Positions 18,552 through 27,445 of a stretch of 64,000 nt of DNA are shown piece after piece (position 1 is the stretch's first letter; every line of letters starts with the position of its first letter). A program made the position numbers and the translations under genes. The stretch lies in NCBI RefSeq assembly GCF_036865545.1, contig NZ_CP142208.1, positions 4,650,001 to 4,714,000 of the forward strand, given 5' to 3'. Source of the stretch: Erwinia sp. E_sp_B01_1 (lineage in GTDB: Bacteria > Pseudomonadota > Gammaproteobacteria > Enterobacterales > Enterobacteriaceae). Under the pieces are notes generated by a model. The model ran no database searches and was not told the DNA's origin. It saw only the letters and a list, made by a program, of their open reading frames with translations.

Positions 18552-19613
18552 ATGAAAATTCTGGTAATCGGCCCTTCATGGGTTGGCGATATGATGATGT
18601 CGCAAAGTCTCTATCGCACGCTTAAGGCCGCTGAACCTGATGCCGTGATTGACGTGATGGCACCCGCGTGGTGCCGTCCCCTGTTGTCACGTATGCCTGA
18701 AGTTAACGAAGCGCTGGCAATGCCTTTAGGGCACGGCGCACTCGGGCTGGGCGAACGTCGTCGCCTGGGTAAGGCACTGCGTAGCAAAGGCTACGATCGG
18801 GCTTATGTGCTGCCTAACTCCTTCAAATCTGCACTGGTACCTTTCTTTGCCGATATCAAAACCCGTACCGGGTGGCGCGGAGAGATGCGCTATGGGCTGC
18901 TGAATGATCTCCGCGTACTGGATAAAGCAGCCTGGCCGCTGATGGTTGAACGTTATGTCGCGCTGGCTTATGACAAACAGCGCTTTACCCGCGCATCAGA
19001 GTTGCCTCATCCGCTGTTGTGGCCAAAATTGCAGGTCCAGGAAGAGGAAAAGCGGGTTGCCGCAGCTCAGTTTGGCTTAACGGCAGACAGGCCGGTGGTA
19101 GGTTTCTGCCCTGGCGCAGAATTTGGCCCGGCTAAACGCTGGCCTCACTACCATTACGCTGCTCTCGCACAGCAACTGATTGACGAGGGTTACCAGATTG
19201 CCCTGTTTGGATCAGCTAAAGATAAAGAGACCGGGGAGCAGATCCTTGACTCCCTGCAGCCGCATTCCCGTGAGCATTGCCACAATCTGGCTGGCGAAAC
19301 CCAGCTTGAGCAGGCCGTGATCCTGCTCGCTCACTGTTGTGCGGTGATCAGCAACGATTCTGGCCTGATGCATATTGCCGCCGCGCTGGATCGCCCGCTG
19401 GTTGCGCTGTATGGCCCAAGCAGCCCAGACTTTACGCCGCCACTCTCTGATAAAGCGCGGGTTATTCGCCTGATTACCGGTTATCACAAGGTGCGTAAAG
19501 GGGAAGCCGAAGAGGGTTACCATCAGAGCCTGATTGATATAAAACCAGCCCGGGTTATTGCCGAGCTGAAGACATTGTTGGGTGAAAGCCAGGAGGAAGA
19601 ATGCAGGTCCTGA
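18552..19613 (+). CDS. waaF: ADP-heptose:LPS heptosyltransferase II
   Basis: GT9 enzyme that adds HepII to HepI of the LPS inner core. The start MKILVIGPSWVGDMMMSQSL is canonical. Donor-domain blocks CPGAEFGPAKRWP (near 178-190), ISNDSGLMHIAAALDRPLVALYGPSSP (near 259-286) are intact. At 353 residues it is slightly longer than the E. coli protein (348) through its C-terminal tail. It overlaps waaC by 13 bases and follows hldD by 12. Confidence 0.97.
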   Translation: MKILVIGPSWVGDMMMSQSLYRTLKAAEPDAVIDVMAPAWCRPLLSRMPEVNEALAMPLGHGALGLGERRRLGKALRSKGYDRAYVLPNSFKSALVPFFADIKTRTGWRGEMRYGLLNDLRVLDKAAWPLMVERYVALAYDKQRFTRASELPHPLLWPKLQVQEEEKRVAAAQFGLTADRPVVGFCPGAEFGPAKRWPHYHYAALAQQLIDEGYQIALFGSAKDKETGEQILDSLQPHSREHCHNLAGETQLEQAVILLAHCCAVISNDSGLMHIAAALDRPLVALYGPSSPDFTPPLSDKARVIRLITGYHKVRKGEAEEGYHQSLIDIKPARVIAELKTLLGESQEEECRS

Positions 19614-20590
19614 TTGTTAAAACCTCCTCAATGGGCGACGTATTACATACGCTCCCTGCACTGACTGATGCAATGCAGGCTATCCCGGGTATCCGCTTTG
19701 ACTGGGTGGTGGAAGAGGGCTTTGCCCAAATCCCTGCCTGGCATCCTGCCGTGGACCGCGTTATTCCGGTGGCGATCCGCCGCTGGCGTAAACACTGGTT
19801 TGGCAGTGAAGTGCGTGAAGAGCGCTTTCGCTTCAAGCGTGAAGTTCAGTCCCGACAATACGATCTCATCATAGATGCGCAGGGGCTGATTAAGAGCGCC
19901 GCGTTGGTGACCCGTATCGCTAAAGGCGTCAAGCATGGCCAGGACAGCCGCAGTGCCAGAGAGCCTTTTGCCAGCTGGTGGTATGACAAACGCCATGAAA
20001 TCAGCAAAAATCAGCATGCCGTACAGCGTACGCGCGAGCTGTTTGCCAAAAGTCTCGACTATCCGTTACCAGAGAATGAAGGCGACTACGCCATTGCCCG
20101 ACATTTCCTGAACGAGCCCCCTGCCGACGCAGGAGAGTATCTGGTCTTTCTTCATGCCACGACGCGTGATGCCAAACACTGGCCTGAAAGCCACTGGCGG
20201 GAACTGATTAGTTTGCTGCAGGATAGCGGGTTGAAGATTAAGTTACCCTGGGGTGCCGAGCATGAACACCAGCGCGCCATCAGGCTGGCTGAAGGTTTCG
20301 ATTTTGTGGAGGTTCTGCCTAAGTTAACGCTTGAGCAGGTGGCCCGTACTCTGGCTGGTGCCCGGGCCGTGGTTTCTGTTGATACCGGGCTGAGCCACCT
20401 GACTGCCGCACTGGATCGCCCTAACCTCACGCTTTACGGCCCTACGGATCCAGGGTTGATTGGTGGCTATGGCAAAAATCAGAGCGTACTGCGCCCTGAA
20501 CAGGGCAACAATATGGCCGATATTTCGCCACAGAGCGTGGCTGAACAGCTGCTGCCGCTGGTTACCTCTCCGATGGCCCTCAGCGAATGA
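19601..20590 (+). CDS. waaC: ADP-heptose:LPS heptosyltransferase I
   Basis: GT9 enzyme that adds the first heptose to Kdo2-lipid A. The N-terminus MQVLIVKTSSMGDVLHTLPAL has the family's acceptor-side signature. The C-terminal donor motif VSVDTGLSHLTAALDRPNLTLYGPTDPGLIGGYG is near 260-295. The length of 329 is typical (E. coli 319). The start lies 13 bases inside waaF, preceded by GGAGGAAGA, and the stop overlaps the next gene (ATGA). Confidence 0.97.
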   Translation: MQVLIVKTSSMGDVLHTLPALTDAMQAIPGIRFDWVVEEGFAQIPAWHPAVDRVIPVAIRRWRKHWFGSEVREERFRFKREVQSRQYDLIIDAQGLIKSAALVTRIAKGVKHGQDSRSAREPFASWWYDKRHEISKNQHAVQRTRELFAKSLDYPLPENEGDYAIARHFLNEPPADAGEYLVFLHATTRDAKHWPESHWRELISLLQDSGLKIKLPWGAEHEHQRAIRLAEGFDFVEVLPKLTLEQVARTLAGARAVVSVDTGLSHLTAALDRPNLTLYGPTDPGLIGGYGKNQSVLRPEQGNNMADISPQSVAEQLLPLVTSPMALSE

Positions 20591-21507
20591 CAGGCCAGTG
20601 CCAGCTCAGCGTTTTGATTGCCGCCCATAATTGCGAATGTTTTCTGGCTGCCACGCTGGACAGCCTGGTAGCTTCACTGGGTGATGCGCTCGATCAGGCC
20701 GAAATCATTATTGTTAATGACGCTTCTACAGACGGCACTCAGTCAATCATCGATGAATATGCCCGGCGTCTGCCGCAGTTAAGCTTTACACATTCAGCTC
20801 ACCGGAATGTCGGTAAAGTGCGTAATCAGGCCGTCAGCCTCGCCAGGGGTGAGTATATTTTGATGGTGGACAGTGATGATCAACTCCTGCCCGACGCACT
20901 CAGGGACAGGCTGAAAACACTGAAAGAGCAGGCGCCGGATATCCTGCTCAGTAAAATCATTGAAGTGCGTGAAGAAAAAATTAAACCTGACTGGCAGAAT
21001 TCAGAACCAGTGCTGCTGACCCGACACCAGTCCGTAGAACGATTTCTGATCCACCGGGATTACCAGGCCCATTTCATCGGCCAGTTTTTCTCCCGTCAGC
21101 TTCTGCAACAGCACGCCTTTCCGGACTTCATCTGTTATGAAGATACCTGGCTGTTTCCTCTACTGCTGATGCAAAGCCAGAAAACGCTCTATTCAGATAG
21201 CGGGTTTTACCTCTACCGCAAGCATCCCCACAGCCTTTCATCGGCGATTGATCAGCGAAAAATCACCTGTCTTATTGCCGCCACAGAACATATGGATACG
21301 GTGCTCCCCGCCGGATTTGAGGCACTGATCACCTGTCACTGGCTGGATATAGCCAATCGCTACTACGATTCATTAAGGGACACGGCGCAGGGTACTGCCG
21401 TCAGAGAACGTATTGCCCGGGTGAGATTGATCCCTTTTCTGTTAAATGGAAAAATCAGGCTGAGTTACAAAAGGAAAATGCTCAAAGTGCGCAAGCGGGG
21501 GCTGTAA
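20587..21507 (+). CDS. GT2-family glycosyltransferase of the LPS core locus
   Basis: Inverting GT-A transferase. The N-terminal nucleotide-sugar domain has LSVLIAAHNCECFLAATLDSL, EIIIVNDASTDGT (near 39-51) and the metal motif MVDSDDQ near 96-102; FICYEDTWLFPLLL near 180 is a plausible base region. It is 306 residues. It overlaps waaC by four bases and is the last plus-strand gene of the hldD-waaF-waaC run. The position suggests an outer-core sugar transferase; donor and acceptor are unknown. Confidence 0.8.
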   Translation: MTGQCQLSVLIAAHNCECFLAATLDSLVASLGDALDQAEIIIVNDASTDGTQSIIDEYARRLPQLSFTHSAHRNVGKVRNQAVSLARGEYILMVDSDDQLLPDALRDRLKTLKEQAPDILLSKIIEVREEKIKPDWQNSEPVLLTRHQSVERFLIHRDYQAHFIGQFFSRQLLQQHAFPDFICYEDTWLFPLLLMQSQKTLYSDSGFYLYRKHPHSLSSAIDQRKITCLIAATEHMDTVLPAGFEALITCHWLDIANRYYDSLRDTAQGTAVRERIARVRLIPFLLNGKIRLSYKRKMLKVRKRGL

Positions 21508-21580
21508 AGGCAACTGCCGGGATGGGGCCGATTCGGTAGGAGCAAGGGCGCAAGGCCTGGCCTCACATCCCCTGTCGCTT

Positions 21581-22540
21581 TCACCGGGTTTTCGTTGCAG
21601 CATACTCAGCCAGCGTCATGCCGATCGTCCGACTCTGTAACCACACAAACAGCTGTTCCAGATCGTCGTAAAGCCGGTCAATATCCGCTTCATTTTTAAA
21701 TGTCGGACTGCCATCAGGCATAAATTCAGAAGAGTGGAGCATAAACTCAACATAATCCGAGCCACCAGCCAGCGTTTTTTCCGCCACGCCGATCATCTGT
21801 TGCACATTTCCGCCAGCAGGGCGCAGCCAGTGAACCGAAGGGCTACGCTGTTTACCGCGCAGCCGATCGTATCCCTGCTTGATACCGTTCATCAGCGCCG
21901 AATGCTTGTACTGTATGCTCATTGGCACCTCAAGCAGAGATGAGTCACCTGCCTGCGAGATATCGCTAAGATCCAGGAAGTAAGCCTGCTGTGGGAAATG
22001 GGTGTAATCAGTCCCACCTTTTCCCTGAGGCGCGCCGGGAGAGAACTGCCAGTTAACCCGTGGGGTGACTGAGCAATCTACCTGATAGCCGAACTCAATA
22101 AGCAACTTTGCGTAATGCTCATTAAAAGCCCAACGCCCTGCCCGATGACTGAGCATCTTAGTGTTGAAAGTCTGCTCCAGAAGTCTGGTCATATAAGCGA
22201 CTTTGTTGCGCATTTCCTCTAAAGGATAGTCGATCAGATAGGGCTGAAATTGCCAGTCGTCATCCGTCAGTTGAAAATCCGGAGGGCTGTTCCAGGCATG
22301 TAAATGCATCCCCACTTCTCCCTGCCCACGGGCAATCACATCGCTGGCGAATTCGACATAAAGAGGATCAACGGCCATTTCATAATTGGTTAGCCAGGTC
22401 GGTTTAAAGCTGAATTTTTCACAAAGTTGCTGGAAACGCGCGAGATATTCCGCATTTTTGGTTGTAACATGGTCGGTACGGTTGCGCCAAAGGTTATCAC
22501 CTTCAGTGTCGATAGTGATCAAGAATGCAGGTTTGTTCAT
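21581..22540 (-). CDS. Polysaccharide deacetylase, candidate WabN (LPS-core GlcNAc deacetylase)
   Basis: A carbohydrate-esterase family deacetylase. Motif 1 is LITIDTEGDN (near 7-16), the metal His block is GEVGMHLHAWNSP (near 100-112) and a third motif is SHRAGRWAFNE near 149-159. Closing DYVEFMLHSSEF near 266-277 carries another conserved His. There is no signal peptide, so it acts in the cytoplasm. In Klebsiella the core locus contains WabN, a 320-residue deacetylase that converts core GlcNAc to GlcN after WabH has added it; this gene is 319 residues and next to a WabH-like transferase. The name is an inference from size, fold and place. It runs opposite to its neighbours. The ATG at 22540 was preferred to the one at 22558. 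Confidence 0.75.
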   Translation of the reverse strand: MNKPAFLITIDTEGDNLWRNRTDHVTTKNAEYLARFQQLCEKFSFKPTWLTNYEMAVDPLYVEFASDVIARGQGEVGMHLHAWNSPPDFQLTDDDWQFQPYLIDYPLEEMRNKVAYMTRLLEQTFNTKMLSHRAGRWAFNEHYAKLLIEFGYQVDCSVTPRVNWQFSPGAPQGKGGTDYTHFPQQAYFLDLSDISQAGDSSLLEVPMSIQYKHSALMNGIKQGYDRLRGKQRSPSVHWLRPAGGNVQQMIGVAEKTLAGGSDYVEFMLHSSEFMPDGSPTFKNEADIDRLYDDLEQLFVWLQSRTIGMTLAEYAATKTR

Positions 22541-22835
22541 GCCGGTTCCGGGCTCCATAATAGGCTTCGCGATATGTTACGCAGCGGGTATGTGAGACGC
22601 AAAGAGATTTAATCGGGGTCGTTCAGGCTGTGGCACTCTAAGCCTTAATTTCCTAAGATAACTACAGCTAATGGAAAATGAACAGCCCGGATGGCCTGAG
22701 GCTCGTTAAAGCATAACAAATACCGCCAGGGCAGAAGGATCCGCCTGAATTAGCGATAAAAAGATAGGTGACATTTATGCGACTGAAGGATAACCACGCC
22801 CTCATCGTAGTATTTTTCTGTCTAAGGGTAAAAAA
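22541..22835. other. Divergent region between deacetylase and GT4 genes, with a 25-codon ORF
   Basis: About 295 bases, AT-richer than the neighbours. A short ORF runs from ATG 22777 to TGA 22854, preceded by AGGTGA at 22766-22771 and overlapping the TTG start of the next gene. Its 25-residue product is unlike anything I know. Otherwise I see no RNA gene and no ops or JUMPstart element. Confidence 0.4.
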
Positions 22836-23942
22836 TTGTCCAGACGCATTCTGATGATCATTGATGGCTTACCCGGTGGGGGAGCCGAAAAAGTTGTGCT
22901 TACCCTTGCTAAAGGGTTGATTGAGCGTGGACATCGGGTTTCGTTGTTTTCGCTGCGTCCCGTTTGCGACTACACCCTTCCTGCCGGCCTGGATTATCAT
23001 GTAGTACAGGATAGTTGCAGAAGGCCATGGCGAAAGCTGACTGAATTAAGCCGCCGCGCCGTACAACTTGATAAAAAAATTCTGGCTGCTGAGCAAAATG
23101 CCGGCCCCTACGATTTAATTGTTTCCCATCTGCATAAAACGGACAGAATTGTCCGCCGATGTGCTCATTTTGATCCTGAAAAAACCTGGTTTTGCCTGCA
23201 CGGGGTTTTTTCCGCCTCCTATCTGGCTCACCGGAAAGGCTTATCTCTTTGGCTCAAAAAATTTAAAACGCGCAACATCTACCAGCAACACAATATAATC
23301 GGCGTTTCACAATATGTGGTTGATGACCTCAAGCACTCTTTCGGCGTGCAACCCAAACGTGAAAGGGTGATTTTCAATCCCTTTGAGCTTGATCATATTG
23401 AAGCACTGTCTCTGAAGCCTTGCAGTATGGAAGGGCGGGATTATTTGATCCACGTTGGACGCTTCCATCACACCAAGCGTCATGACAGGCTACTCAGAGC
23501 TTACGCAAAAAGCGGGCTGACAGCCCCTCTGGTGTTGATTGGGAAGGGCAGCGATGAGGCGGCTTCAGCCATTAAAGGGCTGGCGATTGAGCTGGGTATC
23601 AGCGAACGCGTCATTTTTAAAGGTTTTACCAACAACCCTTATCCCTACATTCGCCATGCAAAATTGCTGATTGTCAGTTCAGACAGCGAAGGATTTGGAA
23701 ACGTGCTGGTAGAGGCATTGATTTGCCATACGCCTGTAGTCAGCACCAACTGCCCCGGCGGCCCAGTCAGTATTCTGACCGGCGAATTGTCCCGGGGACT
23801 GGCAGAGATGAATGTGGAGTCCCTGGCGGCCACAATCCGGGATGTGTATTTAAATCCGCCGGAGATGTCACAACCCGATGTGGATGCTTACAGTATTGAA
23901 GCGATATGCCAACAATACCTTGATTTAATTAAAATTAATTAA
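22836..23942 (+). CDS. GT4-family glycosyltransferase, WabH-like
   Basis: Retaining GT-B transferase: N-terminal ILMIIDGLPGGGAEKVVLTLAKGL (residues 5-28), donor-domain LIHVGRFHHTKRHDRLLRAY near 203-222, VLIGKGSDEA, VIFKGFTNNPYPYI and the motif SSDSEGFGNVLVEALICHTPVVSTNCPGGP near 283-312. Its length of 368 and its place beside a WabN-like deacetylase suggest a GlcNAc transferase like Klebsiella WabH; this is inference. The start is TTG at 22836, behind TAAGGGTAAAAAA. The short ORF at 22777-22854 overlaps the start and may couple translation. Confidence 0.78.
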   Translation: MSRRILMIIDGLPGGGAEKVVLTLAKGLIERGHRVSLFSLRPVCDYTLPAGLDYHVVQDSCRRPWRKLTELSRRAVQLDKKILAAEQNAGPYDLIVSHLHKTDRIVRRCAHFDPEKTWFCLHGVFSASYLAHRKGLSLWLKKFKTRNIYQQHNIIGVSQYVVDDLKHSFGVQPKRERVIFNPFELDHIEALSLKPCSMEGRDYLIHVGRFHHTKRHDRLLRAYAKSGLTAPLVLIGKGSDEAASAIKGLAIELGISERVIFKGFTNNPYPYIRHAKLLIVSSDSEGFGNVLVEALICHTPVVSTNCPGGPVSILTGELSRGLAEMNVESLAATIRDVYLNPPEMSQPDVDAYSIEAICQQYLDLIKIN

Positions 23943-24041
23943 CAAAGGCTCGCTGCATACCCCCCTTAACAGGGATAAAATAGATTTTCATTGCCAGGGG
24001 TGCCGGCCATTTTACATACTCATTATGAAAGGTTTAAGACC

Positions 24042-24182
24042 ATGATAACGCTCATCAACCGGAACGGATATCATAGCTCTGTGTTTGTATTTTTATCATC
24101 ATCACTGCTGGCTACAGGGAACGTGACCGCTCTGGATTATCATGGCGGATCGATTAACCCGCTCAGGGAGATTAGAGCGTGA
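24042..24182 (+). CDS. Candidate small ORF or leader upstream of a GT9 gene
   Basis: A 46-codon ORF begins MITLINRNGYHSS, preceded by an AAGG sequence. Residues 13-26 are hydrophobic. Its TGA stop overlaps the GTG start of the following glycosyltransferase (GTGA), an arrangement typical of translational coupling. I recognise no homologue. It could be a real small protein, a leader that drives the weak start, or a chance open frame. Confidence 0.35.
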   Translation: MITLINRNGYHSSVFVFLSSSLLATGNVTALDYHGGSINPLREIRA

Positions 24183-25282
24183 ACTATGTTTTACTGTTTC
24201 TGCTGATATTGCCCGTTAAGCTATGGAAGAGACTGGGCTACAGAAAAAATGGACGCAATCTGGTCATCCAGACCGCCAAAATTGGGGATTTTATCAATAT
24301 CACCCCGCTTCTTCATCATCTGAAGCATAGCGATGCTCTGCTCAGCAGAACCGTTGCGCCTCTGGCTCGCAATGACGCCACGCTTGATGACATCTTTTAC
24401 ATTGAAGAGCATAAACTCTCTACGCTGACCAAATTAAAATTGGCTCTTCGCCTGATGAATGGCTATGAAAATGTCTATTTATTGCATCCTGACAACGGGA
24501 ATTTGTTCTATGCCGCCTGTTCTAACGCAAGTAACAAGCAATTCCTGTCAACGTACCGCCGCAGATGGTATCAGGGCATTTTTTATCTGACAGCAAGTGG
24601 GATAGTTGAGCACGAAAAATCGACACTTACGCTGGAAAATTACCTGAAGTTGGCCGATCGTTCGCTAACTAAAGAGAGTTACCCCAAACATGCCACGCTG
24701 CCATTACTGAAGCCCTCCGATATGCCCGAAGAGTTGTTCAGAAGTGATAAAATCAAAGTTGGTATTAGTATTTCCGCAGGAAACCAGGCTAAAACTATCC
24801 CTCCTGCCATCTGGAAGAGTTTATTTGACCGTCTGAGCGATCTCCCCTGCGAGTTTTATGTTTTTGGTTCGCCAAATGAACTTCCCCGTTTAATTGAGCT
24901 CAATAAAGTTGTTGGTGAGCGCGAAAACCTGGTGAGTATGATCGGCAAAATATCTCTTGAAGAGTTGCCGTATGCTATCAGTACAATGGACTTCTATGTG
25001 GCTTCAGACTCCGGGAATGTCTACATAGCCGACGCACAAAATGTGCCGGTGATTTTGATATATGGTCCCTGCTGCGTGGAAGAGCAGCGCCCACTGGGGG
25101 ACGTATTGATGATTGGCCCTGACCACATTGCGCCAACTTCTTTTGTTTTTCACGCACTGTACAAATTCAATCATCCTGCTGAAAAGTTGTTTGCGCTCGA
25201 TCAACGCAAACTGGATGACATTTATGACTTCATCTGCGAGCGCAAGCCGCAAATGATCCTGGAAAAGAAGACCTTACCCTGA
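24179..25282 (+). CDS. GT9 heptosyltransferase-like LPS core protein
   Basis: Belongs to the ADP-heptose transferase family. LVIQTAKIGDFINITPLLHHLKHS (near 28-51) matches the N-terminal acceptor motif of GT9 enzymes, and the C-terminal half has KVGISISAGNQAKTIPPAIWKSL and VASDSGNVYIADAQNVPVILIYGPCC (near 279-304), the donor-binding DSG...GP block. It is 367 residues with a hydrophobic N-terminal stretch (3-14) that may touch the membrane. The GTG start overlaps the stop of a small ORF. It ends two bases before waaH, so they form an operon. A fourth heptosyltransferase beside waaF, waaC and waaQ suggests an extra core sugar; the sugar is unknown. Confidence 0.75.
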   Translation: MNYVLLFLLILPVKLWKRLGYRKNGRNLVIQTAKIGDFINITPLLHHLKHSDALLSRTVAPLARNDATLDDIFYIEEHKLSTLTKLKLALRLMNGYENVYLLHPDNGNLFYAACSNASNKQFLSTYRRRWYQGIFYLTASGIVEHEKSTLTLENYLKLADRSLTKESYPKHATLPLLKPSDMPEELFRSDKIKVGISISAGNQAKTIPPAIWKSLFDRLSDLPCEFYVFGSPNELPRLIELNKVVGERENLVSMIGKISLEELPYAISTMDFYVASDSGNVYIADAQNVPVILIYGPCCVEEQRPLGDVLMIGPDHIAPTSFVFHALYKFNHPAEKLFALDQRKLDDIYDFICERKPQMILEKKTLP

Positions 25283-25284
25283 GT

Positions 25285-26286
25285 ATGACGCCGCATTCTG
25301 AAACTTCAGCGCCTGAACTGAGCGTAATTATCCCGATGTACAACGCCGGCAAAAGTTTTGAAGCCTGTATGGCTTCTCTGCTGGCACAGACACTGCAATC
25401 CATTGAAATTATCATTGTTAATGACGGATCCACCGATGAATCGGTAGGCCTGGCCCACAGTTATGCTGCGCAACATGCACATGTGCAGGTCATTGATCAG
25501 CAAAATGGCGGTGTCTCCCGCGCGCGTAATGCCGGAATGGCAGTGGCCTCAGGAGACTATGTCACCTTTCCTGATGCCGACGACACACTGGTTCCTGAGA
25601 TGTACAGCAAGCTGATCGCCATGGCCAGGGCAGAGGATCTGGATGTAGCTCAGTGCAATGCCGAGCGGGTATTCTGGGGAAGTGGTAAAGCAAAGCCGCT
25701 GATACCCACTGATCGTTTACAATCCACGCCTGTGCTGAGCGGTGTCGAATGGCTTGGAAAAGCGCTGGCGACGAATCGCTATTTGCATGTGGTCTGGCTG
25801 GGGGTCTACCGCCGTTCATTAATCAACGAACTGAACCTGCAATTTGAGCCAGGCCTTCATCATCAGGACATTCCCTGGACAACGGAACTGATGCTGAATG
25901 CTCGTCGGGTGCGTTATACCGACGAGATAATGTACCGGTATTATGTTCACGACCAGTCCATCAGTAACCAGAAACGCACCGGCATGCGTAATGTTGAGTA
26001 TCAGCGCCATTACATCAGGATTGCCCAGATGCTGGATGAGATTAACCTGCGCTATAAAAATAGCCTGAGCATCCCCTCTTCCGTCTACAGGCAGGTGACG
26101 AAAGAAGCTCTGACGGTTTGCCACTCCCTGCGTCGTGAGCCCGATGCCAACGCTAAGCAGGCGATGATTGCTGACCTGTTTGCCAGTAAAACACCGGGCC
26201 GAATGATACGTAATACCCGGGGCTTTCGTCAGTGGTACCAGTTATTGCTTTGGCTTGGCCGACTCTACCGCTGGCGCAAATCATGA
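25285..26286 (+). CDS. waaH: LPS HepIII glucuronosyltransferase-like GT2 protein WaaH (YibD)
   Basis: GT2 transferase. The N-terminal fold shows LSVIIPMYNAGKSFEACMASLL, EIIIVNDGSTDESV (near 51-64) and FPDADDTLVPEMY near 93-105. Blocks LDVAQCNAERVF, IPTDRLQSTPVLSG, HVVWLGVYRRS and GLHHQDIPWTTELMLNARRVRYT are nearly identical to E. coli WaaH (YibD), as is YQRHYIRIAQML. WaaH adds glucuronic acid to HepIII and is phosphate-starvation-induced in E. coli, where it lies next to tdh. Here it precedes waaQ, which adds HepIII, so substrate and enzyme genes are neighbours. The length is 333 residues (E. coli 344). No Pho box was found. Confidence 0.85.
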   Translation: MTPHSETSAPELSVIIPMYNAGKSFEACMASLLAQTLQSIEIIIVNDGSTDESVGLAHSYAAQHAHVQVIDQQNGGVSRARNAGMAVASGDYVTFPDADDTLVPEMYSKLIAMARAEDLDVAQCNAERVFWGSGKAKPLIPTDRLQSTPVLSGVEWLGKALATNRYLHVVWLGVYRRSLINELNLQFEPGLHHQDIPWTTELMLNARRVRYTDEIMYRYYVHDQSISNQKRTGMRNVEYQRHYIRIAQMLDEINLRYKNSLSIPSSVYRQVTKEALTVCHSLRREPDANAKQAMIADLFASKTPGRMIRNTRGFRQWYQLLLWLGRLYRWRKS

Positions 26287-26356
26287 GGGTGAAGTTTACT
26301 GACTTTTCCCTTTGCAGGGTTTCCCTTACAATCGGTCCACTTTACTTTGAGACACC

Positions 26357-27445
26357 ATGAGTATGGCTACTCTTCAATCGACCCCGGTGTTTGCCCCAAC
26401 AAACATCCTGCTAATCAAACTCCGCCATCATGGCGATATGCTCCTGACCACGCCGGTTATCCATGCTCTTCGTCAGCAGTATCCTCAAGCCAGCATTGAT
26501 GTCCTTTTATATAAAGAGACCCGCCCCATGCTGCAGGCTCATCCGGAGATCCGGCATATCCATTTCATCGACAGAAACTGGAAGAAAGAGGGAAGCTGGC
26601 ACCATCTCAGGCAGGAAATGAAGCTGATTAGCGCCGTGCGAAAGTGCCATTATGACCTGGTGATAAATCTGGCGGATCAGTGGCGAAGCGCCATTGTCAC
26701 CGGGTTATCAGGAGCCAGAGTCAGGATTGGGTTTGATTATGGCAAACGCCGTAATGCGCTCTGGCGTATCGCACATACTCACCGGGTGTCTACTGAACGT
26801 CACAGTAGCTTGCATACCGTGGAGCAAAACCTGCTAGCCCTGACGCCCCTGAATATTCCGGCGCAGGAGCATCCTGCTGCAATGCATTACAGCGATGCTG
26901 ACAGAGCGACAACGCTGGCGCTGTTGGCGCAACATCAACAAGCCACCAGACCTTACATCGTTATTCAACCCACCTCACGCTGGGTCTATAAATGTTGGGA
27001 AGATGAAAAAGTAGCCGGGCTGATTGACAGCCTGAGCGCTGACGATGTCGACATTGTACTGACCGCAGCACCGGATAAAAAAGAGCAGGCGATGATCGAT
27101 AACATCCTCTCTTTGTGTCAAAACCGCCGGGTTATCTCTCTGGCAGGCATGCTGAGTCTCCCGCAGTTGGCCGCGCTGATAGACCATGCCCGGCTGTTTA
27201 TCGGTGTGGACTCTGCGCCAATGCATATGGCGGCAGCGCTGGACACCCCCTGTATTGCGCTGTTTGGCCCAACCAAACTGACGCAATGGCGCCCGTGGGG
27301 CGAAAATAACAAGGTGATTTGGGCTGGAGATTATGCGCCCCTGCCTTCACCTGACAGCATCGATACCAAAACAGTAACGCGTTATCTCTCGGCGATCCCA
27401 CTGGAAGACGTGGTGAAAGCTGCAAGGAATTATCTGGATGAGTAA
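26357..27445 (+). CDS. waaQ: LPS core heptosyltransferase III
   Basis: GT9 enzyme that adds HepIII to HepII of the inner core. The N-terminal NILLIKLRHHGDMLLTTPVIHALRQ is near residues 16-40. The donor-binding blocks YIVIQPTSRWVYKCWEDEKVAGL (near 198-220) and FIGVDSAPMHMAAALDTPCIALFGPTK near 281-307 are intact. Length 362. It overlaps the next gene by eight bases and has a 70-base gap after waaH. No ops element (GGCGGTAG) was found upstream, so RfaH control of this operon is not evident. Confidence 0.95.
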   Translation: MSMATLQSTPVFAPTNILLIKLRHHGDMLLTTPVIHALRQQYPQASIDVLLYKETRPMLQAHPEIRHIHFIDRNWKKEGSWHHLRQEMKLISAVRKCHYDLVINLADQWRSAIVTGLSGARVRIGFDYGKRRNALWRIAHTHRVSTERHSSLHTVEQNLLALTPLNIPAQEHPAAMHYSDADRATTLALLAQHQQATRPYIVIQPTSRWVYKCWEDEKVAGLIDSLSADDVDIVLTAAPDKKEQAMIDNILSLCQNRRVISLAGMLSLPQLAALIDHARLFIGVDSAPMHMAAALDTPCIALFGPTKLTQWRPWGENNKVIWAGDYAPLPSPDSIDTKTVTRYLSAIPLEDVVKAARNYLDE

